64,000 nucleotides of DNA, taken from NCBI GenBank assembly GCA_033439255.1, contig CM065880.1, positions 2,728,001-2,792,000 of the forward strand, given 5' to 3'. Source of the stretch: Hericium rajendrae (Eukaryota > Basidiomycota > Agaricomycetes > Russulales > Hericiaceae). A program made the translations under genes and the position numbers. The notes beneath the pieces are model-generated. The model was not told the origin of the DNA. It saw only the letters and a program-made list of their open reading frames with translations, and made no database searches. Every line of letters begins with the position of its first letter. The stretch's first letter is position 1. Positions 1-11,598 of the stretch are shown here, one piece after another.

Positions 1-583
1 CCCGCTTCGACAGTTTCTGCAAATTGAAACAAGTCAAGACCTCCTCGCGATCTTTTCCTCCTCACACGCGACTCGACAACTGTGAAAGCATTAATGCTCA
101 GTGCTCAGGCAAGCTAGAAACTTGCTTACCTAGCGCATCGAGCGGCTCTTCATTCCTCTTACGTTTCACACGTAGGATAGTATACGGCTGTCTTTGCGAA
201 GGTGCTTGTGTTTGAGTAATGCTCGACATGGGTGACACGGACGACATGGTTGAGGAAAGGATAAAGTGCTAAGCGAACACGACCTGGGCCTCACCTATTA
301 TCAGTAAGCGCCCAAAGAGCCCGATGGCCTGTGACGTAGTTGCGAACCGGTTGCGAACCGGTTCGCGATCCAGAAGGTCGCCGGACCGGTCTTCGTCGGC
401 GCCTAACTCGTCCATCTCCTTCCCAGATCGCAACAACTTGTTGACAAAGAGCAACAACTGTTGTCTGTGCAGTACGTTCCTTATCTCTGCAACAAGCATA
501 CGACTGAATATGGAGGCATAGTGACTTGATTTCAGTGAAGCCGCGATTGGCATGCGCACGCGTATCGAACTCTTACTCTTACC
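1..583. other. Upstream region, no supported gene
   Basis: No gene is supported here. A 96-codon open frame on the minus strand (269-559) has no recognisable motif and no splice support. A short direct repeat, TTGCGAACCGG twice in a row, sits near 340-362. The stretch probably contains the promoter of the downstream aldo/keto reductase. Confidence 0.4.
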
Positions 584-1860
584 ATGTCGACGTCGGCGTT
601 GAGCCTCACATCGACTGTCCGGCTGTCTTCCGGTGAGTCTTGAAATTCTAAATCTGGAGGAGGAGCTATCTCAGTGATACCAGAAATGACTGTTGATGCG
701 CTGACGCGTGAATAGGTTATATGATGCCCCTACTGGGCCTAGGCGTATACCAGAACTATCATACAGCACAATCTGTCGTGGATGCTCTTGCCGCGGGATA
801 CAGGTGTGTATGGTCGGCTGGGGCATCGACATCACTACCATGTTGATTTCGATACAGGCATGTAGACACAGCCCAGGCATATCGCAGCGAAGCCCATGTG
901 GGTGAGGCCGTCAGAAATAGCGGCGTGCCCAGAGAGCAGGTATTCGTTAGTGAGTTTCACCCGGATCATTGACGCCTCGGATCCCAAGGGCCGCCTGCTG
1001 AGACAAGCGTACTTACAGCGACAAAATGCATCAACAAAACTCATGGCTATGAGAGCACTCTAAAAGGCGTAGAAGCTTCGCTGCAGAAATTCGGCTTTGG
1101 CACGTCTCACTTCACCATCAGTGCTAACAGCGGCTGAATCTGACCTGCAGACTACATCGATTTGTTCTTGATACACGATCCAATGTCCGGCTCAGAACGG
1201 AGACTGGCAACCTATCGCGCGCTGCTCGAGGCTCGCAAGCAGGGAAAAGTCCGGAGCGTGGGTGTGTCCAACTAGTACATCACTTGTATTTCTCACAACC
1301 TCGGCCTCTGAAACCGATGCTTCTGTCATTGCAGTGGAATTCACCATCTTGAAGAAATTGAGAATGCTGCATTGGAGCTTCCATCCGTTAACCAGATTGA
1401 ACTCCACCCGTTCTGCCAGCAAAAGCCCGTCGTCGCGTGGTGTCGAGCACGGAACATCGTCGTTCAGGCGTATTGTCCTCTGATCCGCGGCCGCATGGAT
1501 CACCCCACGATTGTTGCCTTGGCCAAGAAGGTGAGTCGCTGGGCTTTTCGACTTTTCATTGATCAATGTGTAGCTTGGATGTTCGTTAGCATAACCGGGA
1601 TCCTGCGCAGATCCTTCTTCGGTGGTCCTTGCAACATGGGTGCGTGACCTCCTGGGCCTTCCTTTCTGGACACATAGAGCTGAGATCATTCCGATCATGA
1701 CAGGTACAGCCCTCTGCCTAAATCAGAGCACAAGGAACGGATCATCTCAAATGCAAATCTGTATGACTTCGAGCTCGACGAAGACGACATGGCCGCGCTG
1801 AATGCGCTGGACAAAGGAGATGAAGGAGCCATTCAATGGAATCCGATACACGTCCCATGA
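584..1860 (+). CDS. Aldo/keto reductase, spliced
   Basis: NADPH-dependent reductase of carbonyl compounds, probably cytosolic. Exons join into one frame of about 280 residues. The start MSTSALSL is followed by an intron at 633-715, and the next exon begins [11 protein letters not shown]. The AKR tetrad is visible: Asp and Tyr in HVDTAQAYR, Lys in VTTKC, and His in the LFLIHDP strand. [10 protein letters not shown] and the late DPAQILLRW helix follow. The protein ends NPIHVP and stops at 1858-1860. One early intron, before DYIDLF, has a weak donor. All other introns are canonical and keep frame, so the gene looks intact. It lies 5' of a convergent DM9-vWA gene and about 4 kb from the P450 cluster, so a shared pathway role is only inference. 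The subfamily and substrate cannot be told from sequence alone. Confidence 0.88.
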
Positions 1861-2005
1861 GGAGGTTTCATTCACCAGTTGGTTTCATTTCGAATCGCTG
1901 ATAGTACATGATATACGATGCAAGATACACGATTCCAGCTCAGCGAGCCACAACTTGAACTACAGATTTTCCTTGACATTCAACAAACCGCAAGAACGCA
2001 GCCAC

Positions 2006-3771
2006 TTAGATGTCGGCGTTGTCGATCGTGTGGTCGATCGCGCCCATCAAGATTTTGATGAGCGTCTCGACCTTGAAGTAGGGGTCGTTGGGGTTGAACA
2101 GCGTCGTGTCCACGATGTCCTTCATGCCATACTAATCGTCAATACTCAGCACCTTGCAGTAAGACCGAGAAATACTGACCCTGATACCGTGAACATCCGA
2201 CAGGCCGTCGTCGAGCTCCTTGAGTGCCTCACTGGCGCCGGGGTCGTCTCCGATCTGCACGAACTGGATCCCGAGGCGGCGTTGCGGCACCCCGTTGTTG
2301 TCCAGGCGTCTCGCGGCTTCGATGATGACCTCCGCGGGGTCGTCGGCTGGGCGAGCCAGATCATTCTGAGAAAGGACTCGAGCTGAAGCGAGACTGCTTA
2401 CTGGGAACACCATCCGTGATGACTACGATGCTGATCGGCTTGTGTGTTATGTTTCTGTCCTCCAATCTGGGGATGTAGTTATCGAGGACCTCTTTCAACT
2501 TGTAGCCGGTGGGCGTCTCGCCTGAAGTCACGCAGAATTAGCATCGCAATAGCACTGGCCATGTGCGAAACGAACCTTCAGGCACCACCTCATCGAATAG
2601 GTCGCGAACAGCGCGTTGATCCTATAGCATGATAGTGAGCATGCCAGACGTGGAGATGTGAGTTCAAGCACTTGCCCGCAGGTTGATTCGGAAGCGAGGA
2701 TCATTCAAGAAATAGATGTCGAGCCCGTCGGAAGAAAACTTGGCATTGATGTCTGCGACACCAGCCAAGGCATTGCGAGTGTCAGACCACAGCTGGCCGT
2801 ACATCTGAGTTTTCAGTCAGCAAATATTGATCATCGATCGAACCTTACAGGACCTACCGATGCGGAGTCGTCGACCAGAACGACGGTCTTGATCAGGCTA
2901 TCAGAAGCATCGTTAGCTTTGAGCTCGGATAGGCCATCAGGCAATTTAAGGTTCACCTGAGGCGTTCGAGCTTTGGCTTCTGAGCCTGTGGCGATATGTT
3001 GAGGCCTTCTAGGCTAGTCGTGACATCGAGCGACGTCTCGCGGATACCCCAGCGCAGAGGAGCGGTCGCCTCCACCAGTACCTCGAATCTAGAAATCTAG
3101 AGATGCGAGGGGTTCCAGTCAGCCTTGGACACGCGCTAATCATCAAGAATAATCCTTACATCGATTTCGCGACCATTGAAGGGAATAGCGGCGCCCAATC
3201 TGAGATGGCGTCCAGCTTTTCCTGGAACTGCAAAGTACAACGCGTCAGGGAATGTACTGATAATACCTCACGGATTACATACGAAGGCTCCCCTAGAAGA
3301 CGTACATGAATGAGCATTACATCACTGCACAGAAAATTCGGTGCTCACCTCATAGAAAGCACGAGCGATGTACAAAGGCCGGCCACGATCGTCTCCGGCG
3401 ATCATCGCATTGGCGGGAATATCATGACCCTCGACGAACAACTAGCAGACGGTCATGTTTAGTCGCAGATGTATCGAAAGTGAATAACACACCCAGACAA
3501 AGGGAGAAGAAGAGCCGATCCTCCTGAATTCGGCTGTAGATTCCTTGGAATAGGTGATCCACTGGGCAATTGTTCTGTATGTCGCCGGCTTGGTGATTCC
3601 GGTGGCCAAAGGAGATGGCGGTGGGAACGATGATGGAGACGACGGCGAAGCCTGACCGCCTTGAGCGAAGGGGCTCTGTGGCCTCCCGTAGCGGTCAGAT
3701 TGCGGAACAGATGTCGGCGTCGGAAAGGCGGGACTATAGCCAGCGAGCTGGGAGTAGGCGCGGAATTCCAT
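2006..3771 (-). CDS. DM9 (DUF3421) + von Willebrand factor A domain protein
   Basis: Two-domain protein of about 420 residues in many short exons. It starts MEFRAYSQ at 3771, then a Pro/Ser-rich linker. A DM9/DUF3421-like module follows, recognised by AGDDRGRPLYIARAFYE and GKAGRHLRLGAAIPFNGREID. A vWA domain begins with VVLVDDSAS, a MIDAS DxSxS motif, and continues through DGLDIYFLNDPRF, RLGIQFVQIGDDPGA and a final helix ending TIDNADI. DM9 repeats are associated with glycan binding and vWA domains with metal-dependent protein binding, so an adhesion, recognition or scaffold role is possible but unproven. No signal peptide or membrane segment is seen. It is convergent with the aldo/keto reductase, with only about 145 bp between their stop codons. 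Confidence 0.8.
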
Positions 3772-4877
3772 GGTAACTTGTGGGCTTGAGAGTGAAGAGA
3801 CGAAGATGTGCTGCAGAATCCGGCGACGATGCACGATCTCTTATATAGTGGATGCAGAGTATATCTTCCGCTAGCGGTGCAGTAGCTCATATCAGCTTCA
3901 CTATGTCGTGCCGTGGAAGATACGCTCATATTCCAAATTAGCCCTGGGTCATACGATCGCATGAGAAGTGCTCACGGCGCAATCGACAGCCTAAGCTGGT
4001 ATTGTGAAGGGTGACAGTCTTGCAGTGGCACCCCGACAGTATCAAAGGGACGGGAAAAATTCTTATCCGCACTTGGAACATCCGGTATCTTGGCTAGATT
4101 CCTGTTTGACAGCGGAATGCCAGGGCCTGCCTCAAGGCTACCACGCACGCCATGTTGTCTACGCGATGGGATCCAACGGGTGAGCCAGATCCCAAGCGTC
4201 ATGTCCTCATTCTACCAGGACTTCGTCACCAGGATACTAGCTAGCAGCAGCATCCTGTGTTTCCTAAATCCAAGGAATAAAGAAAAATTGTTAGGCGTGC
4301 AACGTATGACGAATGTGTGTGCCGCATTGTACGCACAACGCGCAATGAGGCGCCCACGGCTTGATCTGAACCTTGGGCACCTCCCTGTCAACCGCCCAAA
4401 CCTGTAACCCAGACTTCTATCGTGGCCTATCCTGAACATTAGTGGTATTGACCACCTATCGAGGAGCTACATGCTGTTTTCATGATCAAGAATCAGCAGT
4501 TCGCGGCAAAGTCGTGGTGTCGGCCTTGCAGATCGGAGATCCAAATCAGGATATCGATGCATGGAAACTCACTAGTGGAGTTCCCTGAGTTCCCTGCGGC
4601 GAGCACATTTCCAAGGCCGTGACTGTAGAAACGAGGAGAACGAAACGGTATGTTGGCTAAAAACGTGGACCCACCGTGGATCCGAGGCATCAAGGATTGG
4701 GATGTAACTGTTTTCAGTTGTTCGCAGCAAACACTTCGCCGGAGACTCTATCTCGATAGAATGTGTTCGTGGTACGATGAAACTCATCTGATAAGCATGC
4801 TCCATGACGGTTGACAGCCGCACAAAGTTCCCATATGATGAAGTTTAACTGCGAATCACTGGTGAGGCGCCTGAGCC
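3772..4877. other. Intergenic region without a clear gene
   Basis: Several short open frames occur on both strands (for example 4090-4407 plus and 4572-4823 minus), but none has a recognisable domain or a consistent exon chain. This is probably the promoter of the DM9-vWA gene plus decayed sequence. Confidence 0.35.
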
Positions 4878-5264
4878 CGAGTGAAATCAAGCGCAGCGTA
4901 CCGTCTGACGTCCCATTCTCTCATTCGCGCTCGAACAATATCTGAATGGGAAATGAACCCATAAGCAAGACATTGTGCTGCATAAACAAGGTCCGTCGTC
5001 ATAAAGCCACGGCAGAAAAGTCACACTCACCGAGGCTTGGTCTGGATACCATATCTTTACCCTCGTTAATCAGCTCCTGGGCCGAGCGCTCCGACAGCTT
5101 CAGCTGTTGACCGAGTAGCTTGTCATTCTCCACTGATCATGAGCCCCAGCAACTCAGACACTCTAAAGAAGCACTAACAGCCCCACAGCGCCCGCACTAC
5201 GGACTTCCGTCGCTGCTTGTTTGTAACGATAAGAAACATCCGCGACTCCTCAGGGATGCCACGT
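4878..5264 (-). pseudogene. Fragment of an unrecognised spliced gene
   Basis: Three segments join in one frame across two plausible introns. The first segment contains RMFLIVTNKQRRKSVVRALWG, the second ENDKLLGQQLKLSERSAQE and INEGKDMVSRPSL, and the last AQCLAYGFISHSDIV and ARMREWDVRRYAAL, ending at a stop near 4878. The introns are about 50 and 65 bp, with GTTAGT..CAG and GTGAGT..GCAG borders. No family is recognised. Upstream of the first segment all frames close with stop codons and no start is clear, so this is either the 3' end of a gene whose 5' exons I cannot trace or a truncated remnant. Confidence 0.35.
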
Positions 5265-5605
5265 CCATTTCATAGATTCGATTTGGAAGTTCGGCAATGG
5301 GTTCATGGTCGATCAGAGTATCGATACGGCATATCGATACATGGGGCCCATACTAACTGCGCGTTGTGAGTGGCAGGGAAGCACGAAGACTTCTCGAATA
5401 TGATCCTGTTTCCGAAAGGTCAGCGGCGACCTTCGTCTCTGCCAACGTGTCCTGAGATATGGGTGAAGTAGCAGCACTTCGACAATAGAGTGGAAATTAA
5501 CATACAAAGCGGGCCCCAGAAAGCAGTCCCGCAAAACAAGATATCACGATCGAAGCAGATAACAGCTCGTAGCTTCATATGCGAATGGGTCCTTATGCAT
5601 GCAGC

Positions 5606-7843
5606 TCAGGTTCGCTCTTCGTCCGACGCCAATGAAGACGTAATAAGCTCTGTCTTCATCTTACTCCTCGGCGTAATGCAGCATGCAAACTCCTTCGGGT
5701 GGCTTCCAGGCGCCTCGTCAAATTATTGAAGACGCGAGCTGAGACGACTGCTTACCAGCTGGCTGAGCCTTCTGTGTATGCTGGTTCTACAGGGATGTCA
5801 TCTCCATGTTCATCCTTTGCTTTGCAGATGTTGAAAGCAGAGAGCACGGAAGCGGTGACGATCCAGAGAGTCGCATCAACGAGGTGTCGACCCGGACAAG
5901 TTCTGATGAACGAGTAGCAATTCTTTTCGATGCGTGACAGCCAGTGGGAGCCAACTAACCTGCGGCCGAAGCCGAAAATGGAGGTAAGCATGGGATCGTC
6001 TTTGACTTGCCCGTCAGGAGTCAAAAAGCGATCAGGATTGAAGGCCTCAGGATCTGGATACACATCAGGATCGTGCAGGATAGCCCTTGGAATATAGCGT
6101 TTGAGAAACTAATGCGCAACAGTAATAATGTATCGAGGGCCCACCATACGTTCCCGAACACTGTTGCGCCTACTCATGCCTGTTAATCATGCATTCCACA
6201 ATGAGATAGTCGAACAGACCTTTAGGTATGAAATGGCGATCATAGACGTCATCCTCCGCAGCTGCGTACGGAAGACCTATATGGCAGAACATAGTATAAG
6301 TAGAGTCCTTGCGGTGATGAGCTTCATGCGAGAGCACAAACCTAATGGCGCTATTAATTGCCACCTGAGAATTTCTTTGCAAAGCGCATCGATGAACGGA
6401 AGACGCGATCTGTCATCATATTCTGGAAGCCGGTCTCCACCGATGACAGCGTCCAGCTCTGCTTGGCCCCTCTGCTGCACAGATGGATACAACGCCAAAA
6501 CTAGGAAGAGAGTGGATATCGCAGCGACTGTCTAGGAAATGTGAGCATCGGCTTCTAGAAATGGGTGACTGGCAACGCACTGTTTCCACACCTCCTTGTA
6601 ATTGCGAGTCTGTCAGAATCATTGCCTTGAAGGATTGATAGATCACTCACCAGCGTATATTGAAACTGCAGCCCGCTTGACTGTCAGTTCATCAAGCGGA
6701 CTCATATTTCCATCTTGATGCAGATCTATGCACTCTCGCACTATGGACGGGCGCGCGGTTCCGTTCCGCTGCACGTGTGGCGGGCCAGGTTAGATCCGTG
6801 AAAGAAAGGACGAATGGAGGAGAACGCCACGTACAATACTCTTCTTGACAAAGTCGAACGGCGAATTGAGCATCTTCTGGCCGAGTCCGAACACATATCG
6901 AGCGTGACGCTTGAATCCCATTCCTGGCAACCATTCCGGGAATTGCTTCACTAGAGTTATTTGTAAGAGCCACAGACATGACGGAGTCGCACAGGACGCA
7001 CAAAACGGAAGGTCGTTCACTAGGAAGGTGCCCGGCAACACGGCCTCTATCGTAAATTTGTTGACTCGGTCAGCGAGTACGATGAAAGGATCATCCATCT
7101 CTGTCACGTCGTATCCATAGGTCAAAGACATGACAATAGCGGCTGTGAGACTGAAGTACTGTTGAGACATACACGGATTTTCGGAAGGAGTAAGATGTAT
7201 CTTACTGCTTAATGTGTTCTCTGAAATGCTCTGGGGTATGCAACAGATGATTGAGGAATGCATAGGTTTTAGCCATCTGCAGAGGCCTATATGAGAGGGC
7301 AGCCTGAGGGCGAAGACTATGGTCGATCAATTTGCGTGCAACGCGCCAACCGTCCGAATATTGTGAGAAGGCGATCACGATATCCCAGCCCATTCTTCAA
7401 TGCATGTGAGCCCAGTAAATGGAGTAGTGGCATTTGCGAAGAGCACGCACAACTCGAGCATGGGATTCCTCGGTCGATTCACGTATTGCTTCCCTCGCCT
7501 TTCGAATAATTCTTTTGCAGCATTGGCCGAGTTGACGACCACTACGACCTGTCCAAGGGCGGTTACGGAGATGACATCACCTGCAACCACACAGCTGAAT
7601 TTAGTCATTTGACAAGTAGACACCCAAGAACGGCTCACCATACTGTTTTGCCCACGTCGCGTATGTCTTCCACTGTGATCCCTTCGGTATATCGAAAAGA
7701 TTCCCAATTATGGGTAAGGCCTTTGGTCCTGGAGGATAGGATAGACCGCGGCTGCCTTTTCGCCTGTCGAGGTATCTCTTGAGGAGCATCAAGAATGCCA
7801 AGATCATGAAAATATCAAGGAAGGATATCCAGAGGGATCCCAT
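5606..7843 (-). CDS. Cytochrome P450, copy 1
   Basis: Haem-thiolate monooxygenase of about 510 residues in roughly nine exons, similar in style to the large Agaricomycete P450 set often annotated as O-methylsterigmatocystin oxidoreductase-like. It starts MGSLWISFLDIFMILAFLML, an N-terminal ER membrane anchor, then the proline hinge YPPGPKALPIIGN. K-helix ExxR is EILR (ALCKEILRW). The meander is PEAFNPDRF. The haem loop is spliced from FGFGRR plus TCPGRH, so the axial Cys is present. The I-helix motif GGVET sits on a 14-nt micro-exon at 6581-6594. The C terminus is HPKEFACCITPRSK. All parts are intact. This copy stands outside the inverted duplication that flanks copies 2 and 3, and a MITE sits in its 5' flank. 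The substrate is unknown. Confidence 0.9.
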
Positions 7844-7940
7844 TGTCGAAAAATGATGCTGGGTTCGTCAGTAGTGATTCACCACTGCTGGGCTTTATAT
7901 ATCGGATGGGAGCATTTTCCCATGATATGTGAAGACGGAA

Positions 7941-8104
7941 TGACTTTCCACGGCCTTACTTTTATTCTAGAATATGTTTTGGAGCCCATTTAGATTCAGA
8001 GTCCGCTGATTTGCGTGACCTCATTGGATGAGGAGGTCATTTTGGACGCTAGCGAGGCATTTGAAATGAATATCATACCATAGATTTGAGGCCACGAAAA
8101 GTCA
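7941..8104. mobile_element. MITE-like element, copy 1
   Basis: Non-coding 164-bp element with imperfect terminal inverted repeats. The left end begins TGACTTTCCACGGCCTTA and the right end is the inverse of a closely related sequence. Most of its length matches, in reverse complement, a second copy at 26398-26569, including a GACCTCATTGGATGAGGAGG core. It lies in the 5' flank of P450 copy 1. At the matching point upstream of P450 copy 2 (near 13920) the flanks run together without it, so it was gained after the P450s duplicated or lost from copy 2. No target duplication is clear. Confidence 0.75.
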
Positions 8105-9785
8105 TCCCGTCTTGCGTCGACAGTGGAGAAACGAAAGCTCAAAAGGTCAGAGATATGCTCAGAAGATCAGTCACAAGCCTTGGCAAGTCTGAATCCGTCG
8201 AATCCGCTACCTAAATAACGGGCGTTTGACGTTTGTTTGACGTTGTGGCAACAACTTGGAGCGGGTATATCAAAGCGCGATGCTATAGCTGATCTTCTGC
8301 CGTCTGAAGATAGTCATGGGTCTACACGGTGACAGCTTGTGGACGTATCGCCTTCTTAAGAAGAAGCTAGTCTGACTGACCAGTCCCGCCCGGCTTCTTG
8401 CATAGGCCGATGTCTAAAGCTGCGAGCATTACTGTACTAAGTGATGTCAGCGCTCGCCACGAGATACGAACGGAAAAATGAGCACAACCTCATAATCAGA
8501 CGCCATGGACCAAGTAGGGCTCGAAGGTATCCTTTGCGTGCAAGGCCCGAAGCTTTCACAGGTGTCAGACGAGCCTTTTGGACCTGATTTCATTCCTGTC
8601 GATGCTTGTTCTAAGGTTACTAACGTGTATTTCTGGACAATGAGTGGAATTAGGAAGTGTCTATGATAGCAGTATTACAGTTAAGGATCGGAAGAACAAA
8701 AGCAAGTGTGGTCGTCGGTCGACGGTGTGATGACGATCGGTTCTGCCAAACGACACTCAAACGACGCGTCTCGGCAAGTCGCGGCGGCGTCGGGCGTCGG
8801 GGTGGCGGTCATCAATCGAACTTGTCCGACCCGCTCCCTACCACTGCTAACAACTGCCGACCTGCCGCAGTACTTATAAACCTGCCTGGCTTAGCTCTCA
8901 ATATCAAGTACTATACACGGACTTCATGGCGAGTCCAGTCTCATGTGACGTATCTCCGTACCTTCAAGAAGAAATATGTACTTACTCGGACTAAGTACTT
9001 TTGGCCATGCCAGTCACCTTCGAGATGCGCTTGGTATCCTTCCAGTCTAAATCGTCCAGTGACCTGTCTCCAATGGTTATCGACGTGACATTACCACGGG
9101 CGTCGTGCTTTATCGAGTGAGCCTCTGTGGCAAACGTTATGAGTCCGCAACGTGTTCTTCCTTCAAACGCATATCTCCTCGTCTGACGGTCCTGCTGTGT
9201 GCAAATTCATTTCACAGTTTTGTCTCTCCCTTGGCATCGGTAGTACGTCCACGCATATGAAAATTCTCCCAAAGGAAAATGCGGCTACACTGGTGCCTCG
9301 CCTTACTGGAGCTGGACCTACGGTAATTTAGCGACCTCTTTCTGCTCCGTCTGCTCTGATGCTAACGTCGCTGCCATTTCCTCCTGCGCAGATGTTCTGT
9401 GATCCATACTCTTCCAAGAACCTGAACCCGTGAGGGGCTTCGACGACTCGGGGAGATCTCGTACGCAGCTTTGCGGTCACTCACGGCTGCCTCGATTACA
9501 TGCACGTGTCTCATCCCGCGTACCCCGCTTTCTGACGTCAGTTGCACTTGCAGTACTCTCCACTGATCCGTACTGAACGGCGCTGCGGGACCTACCGATT
9601 TCTCAATCCTTCTGCCCGAGTGCGATCGATGATTCTCACCGATCGCATGAGAATTTTATTCCTGCATCGTTCAATCCCTGCGTTTCGTGATTCTAGGTTT
9701 CGTGGTGAATCCCACCAGGTGACGATTACTCGGTCGGCGATCTTGACGCAGGTTCACATAGAGGTCCCGTCATTCAGTATATGTC

Positions 9786-9826
9786 ACTAGCACCGACTAG
9801 CACCGACTAGCACCGACTAGCACCGA
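9786..9826 (+). repeat. Short tandem repeat, CTAGCACCGA
   Basis: About four head-to-tail copies of a 10-bp unit CTAGCACCGA. The inverted arm has only two copies of the related unit CTAGCCCCGA near 21781-21800, so copy number has changed since the arms were formed. Confidence 0.85.
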
Positions 9827-10100
9827 GTCCGTCAAGAGAAGCAAGTCTAATCAACCTTACCAATCTATCGAAGGACTTGCTATCACCGTCTGCGCATCTG
9901 CACTTGCAAGGGCCCTTCTCTTTACTTACTGACACGGCTCGATCGTGAAGCTTGAAGTGAGATCTGCGTTGTCTCCTTTCTTACTAACTCACGAGGCACT
10001 TACAACTTCTTTTGTATCAGTCAGCTGAAGTTTTCCTCGTCTAGCGAGTATGTACCAGTCCCTCGAGGCGAGACAAGGTGAAACGAGGCGACGAACCAGG

Positions 10101-10110
10101 CTATAAAGGC
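10101..10110 (+). promoter_or_regulatory. TATA-like box of SDR1
   Basis: CTATAAAGGC lies about 90 bp before the SDR1 start codon. The matching place in the SDR2 arm reads TTTTGAAGG, so the box is absent there. Confidence 0.45.
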
Positions 10111-10193
10111 CAGCTCGGATGGTCGTGTTCATGCATCGAAGAGTTCTACCTTTTCCTCTCTCTCTCAGCTAGCAAATCGACAGCAACAGCAGA

Positions 10194-11294
10194 ATGTCTC
10201 CCACCATTCACACCCAGGATGCAGACCTCCCGGTCACGGAGCGATTCGAGTGCGTACTACTAACCTCCGCTGCGTCCGCAATTAATTCATCGAACGTGCC
10301 GCCACAGCGTCTATCCAGAAATTGATCCCTCCAAGCACATTGTCAACAAAACGTACAAGGACAAGGTAGTCCTCATCACCGGTGCCTCCCGCGGCATCGG
10401 CAAGGAGATTGCCATCCTCTACGCCAAGGCTGGAGCCTCCCTCATCCTCTCTGCGCGCAACCAGAAGCTGCTGGAGGAGGTCAAGCGGGAGGTCCTCCGC
10501 GTCGACCCCGCCGCCAAGGTGGTGAGCGTCATGGCTGACGTTGCAGACGTCAAGCAGACCGAGGCGTTCGTAAAGGCGGGGATCGATCGCTTCGGAAAGC
10601 TCGACGTTGTCATCGCCAACGCCGGCAGGATTGCCGACTGGGACAAGCGTGTGTATGATTTTTATGTCGCTTGGCCGCACAATAACTCCTCATTCAAAGT
10701 TGCTCTCGGCGAGCAGGATCCCATTGCCTGGTGGAGCGTATTCGAGGTCAACCTCCGCGGCGTGCACTCTCTTGCACAGTCCGTCTTCCCTCTGGCGACC
10801 ATCAATGCACGGTACTGATGCTCCCTTACTGTCCAGTTTCACGTTGCCGCATCTTGCGAAGACCGACGGCTACTTCGTCGCAATGTCCTCCCGCGGCAGC
10901 ATGGAACGCCACCCGAAAGGCAGCTCCTACTGCATCTCCAAGCACGCGGTCAACCGGTTGATCGAGTTCATACCACTTGGTAAGTTACGTTCCATAGCTG
11001 CGCGCGACGTTGTCTGACGAGTTATTCTGGCTGCCAGAATACCCCAACGTTAAGGCCTTTGCACTCCACCCTGGCGTGATCGCCACCGACATGAGTGCAG
11101 AGAACGGCTACAAGGCAATCCATTCGATGGAGCTACCTACGGCCACGATGATGTACCTCACATCCGGGACCGCGGATTGGCTCTCTGGGAAGTTTATTTC
11201 GGCGCCGTGGGACCTGGGCGAGGTCCGCCAAGTGTGGAAGGAGAAGATCGAGAAGGAGGGGGCTCTTGTGAGCAAACTTGCCATTCCCGCCTGA
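10194..11294 (+). CDS. Short-chain dehydrogenase/reductase, SDR1
   Basis: NAD(P)-dependent oxidoreductase of about 300 residues with four or five exons. It starts MSPTIHTQDADLPVTERF. The Rossmann motif TGASRGIGKE follows VVLITG, then ADVADVKQTEA, the NAG motif in VVIANAGR, the catalytic Ser in AMSSRGS and the catalytic YxxxK in YCISKHAVNR. It ends VSKLAIPA. The start is supported by the identical leader in the inverted paralog SDR2. No signal peptide is seen, so it is probably cytosolic. Its neighbours are P450s, which suggests a role in the same oxidative pathway, but substrate and cofactor preference cannot be read from the sequence. Confidence 0.9.
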
Positions 11295-11598
11295 TGGCAT
11301 GGACATAAGTAGTGCACTACTTTTCATTGTAAGTTCGAGTAAGTGTGTCTAAACATTATGGCAATGGGTAGTTTGATCGTTGATGAATTTGCGTCCGAAA
11401 GATCAGCGCGAGACCAGTCAGCGGTGAAGGCAAGCACAGTTCTCTTGAAATGAGAGATCAGGCCAGTTTTTCGATGGCAGCGAAAATCCGTATATAATGC
11501 CGGACTAAAGAGTGGTGCCACCAAACAAGATGACATCAGAGCAGATAACAGGCTCGTACTGGCTTCATAATTCGAGTGGGTTCTTCGGTGTATGTAAC

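Larger units (their letters stand above)
8690..11295 (+). repeat. Left arm of inverted duplication (SDR1 arm)
   Basis: Matches 20311-22930 in reverse complement over most of its length. The similarity begins in the 5' region (CGCGGCGGCGTCGGGCG; then CTACTTTTGGCCATG-like sequence near 8997), runs through GCGCTGCGGGACCTACC and the CTAGCACCGA repeat, and covers the whole SDR gene. The arms differ by many substitutions and small indels, so the duplication is not recent. The boundaries are approximate. Between 8690 and 10193 no intact gene is supported, although short open frames exist in both arms. Confidence 0.75.

Noticed and set aside
5606-5760. Apparent loss of a splice acceptor in P450-1 (AATAA where copy 2 has AATAG)
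   Set aside because: The acceptor that keeps phase in all three genes is the later GGAAG just before HPKEF/RPEEF/HPREF, which is intact in each copy.
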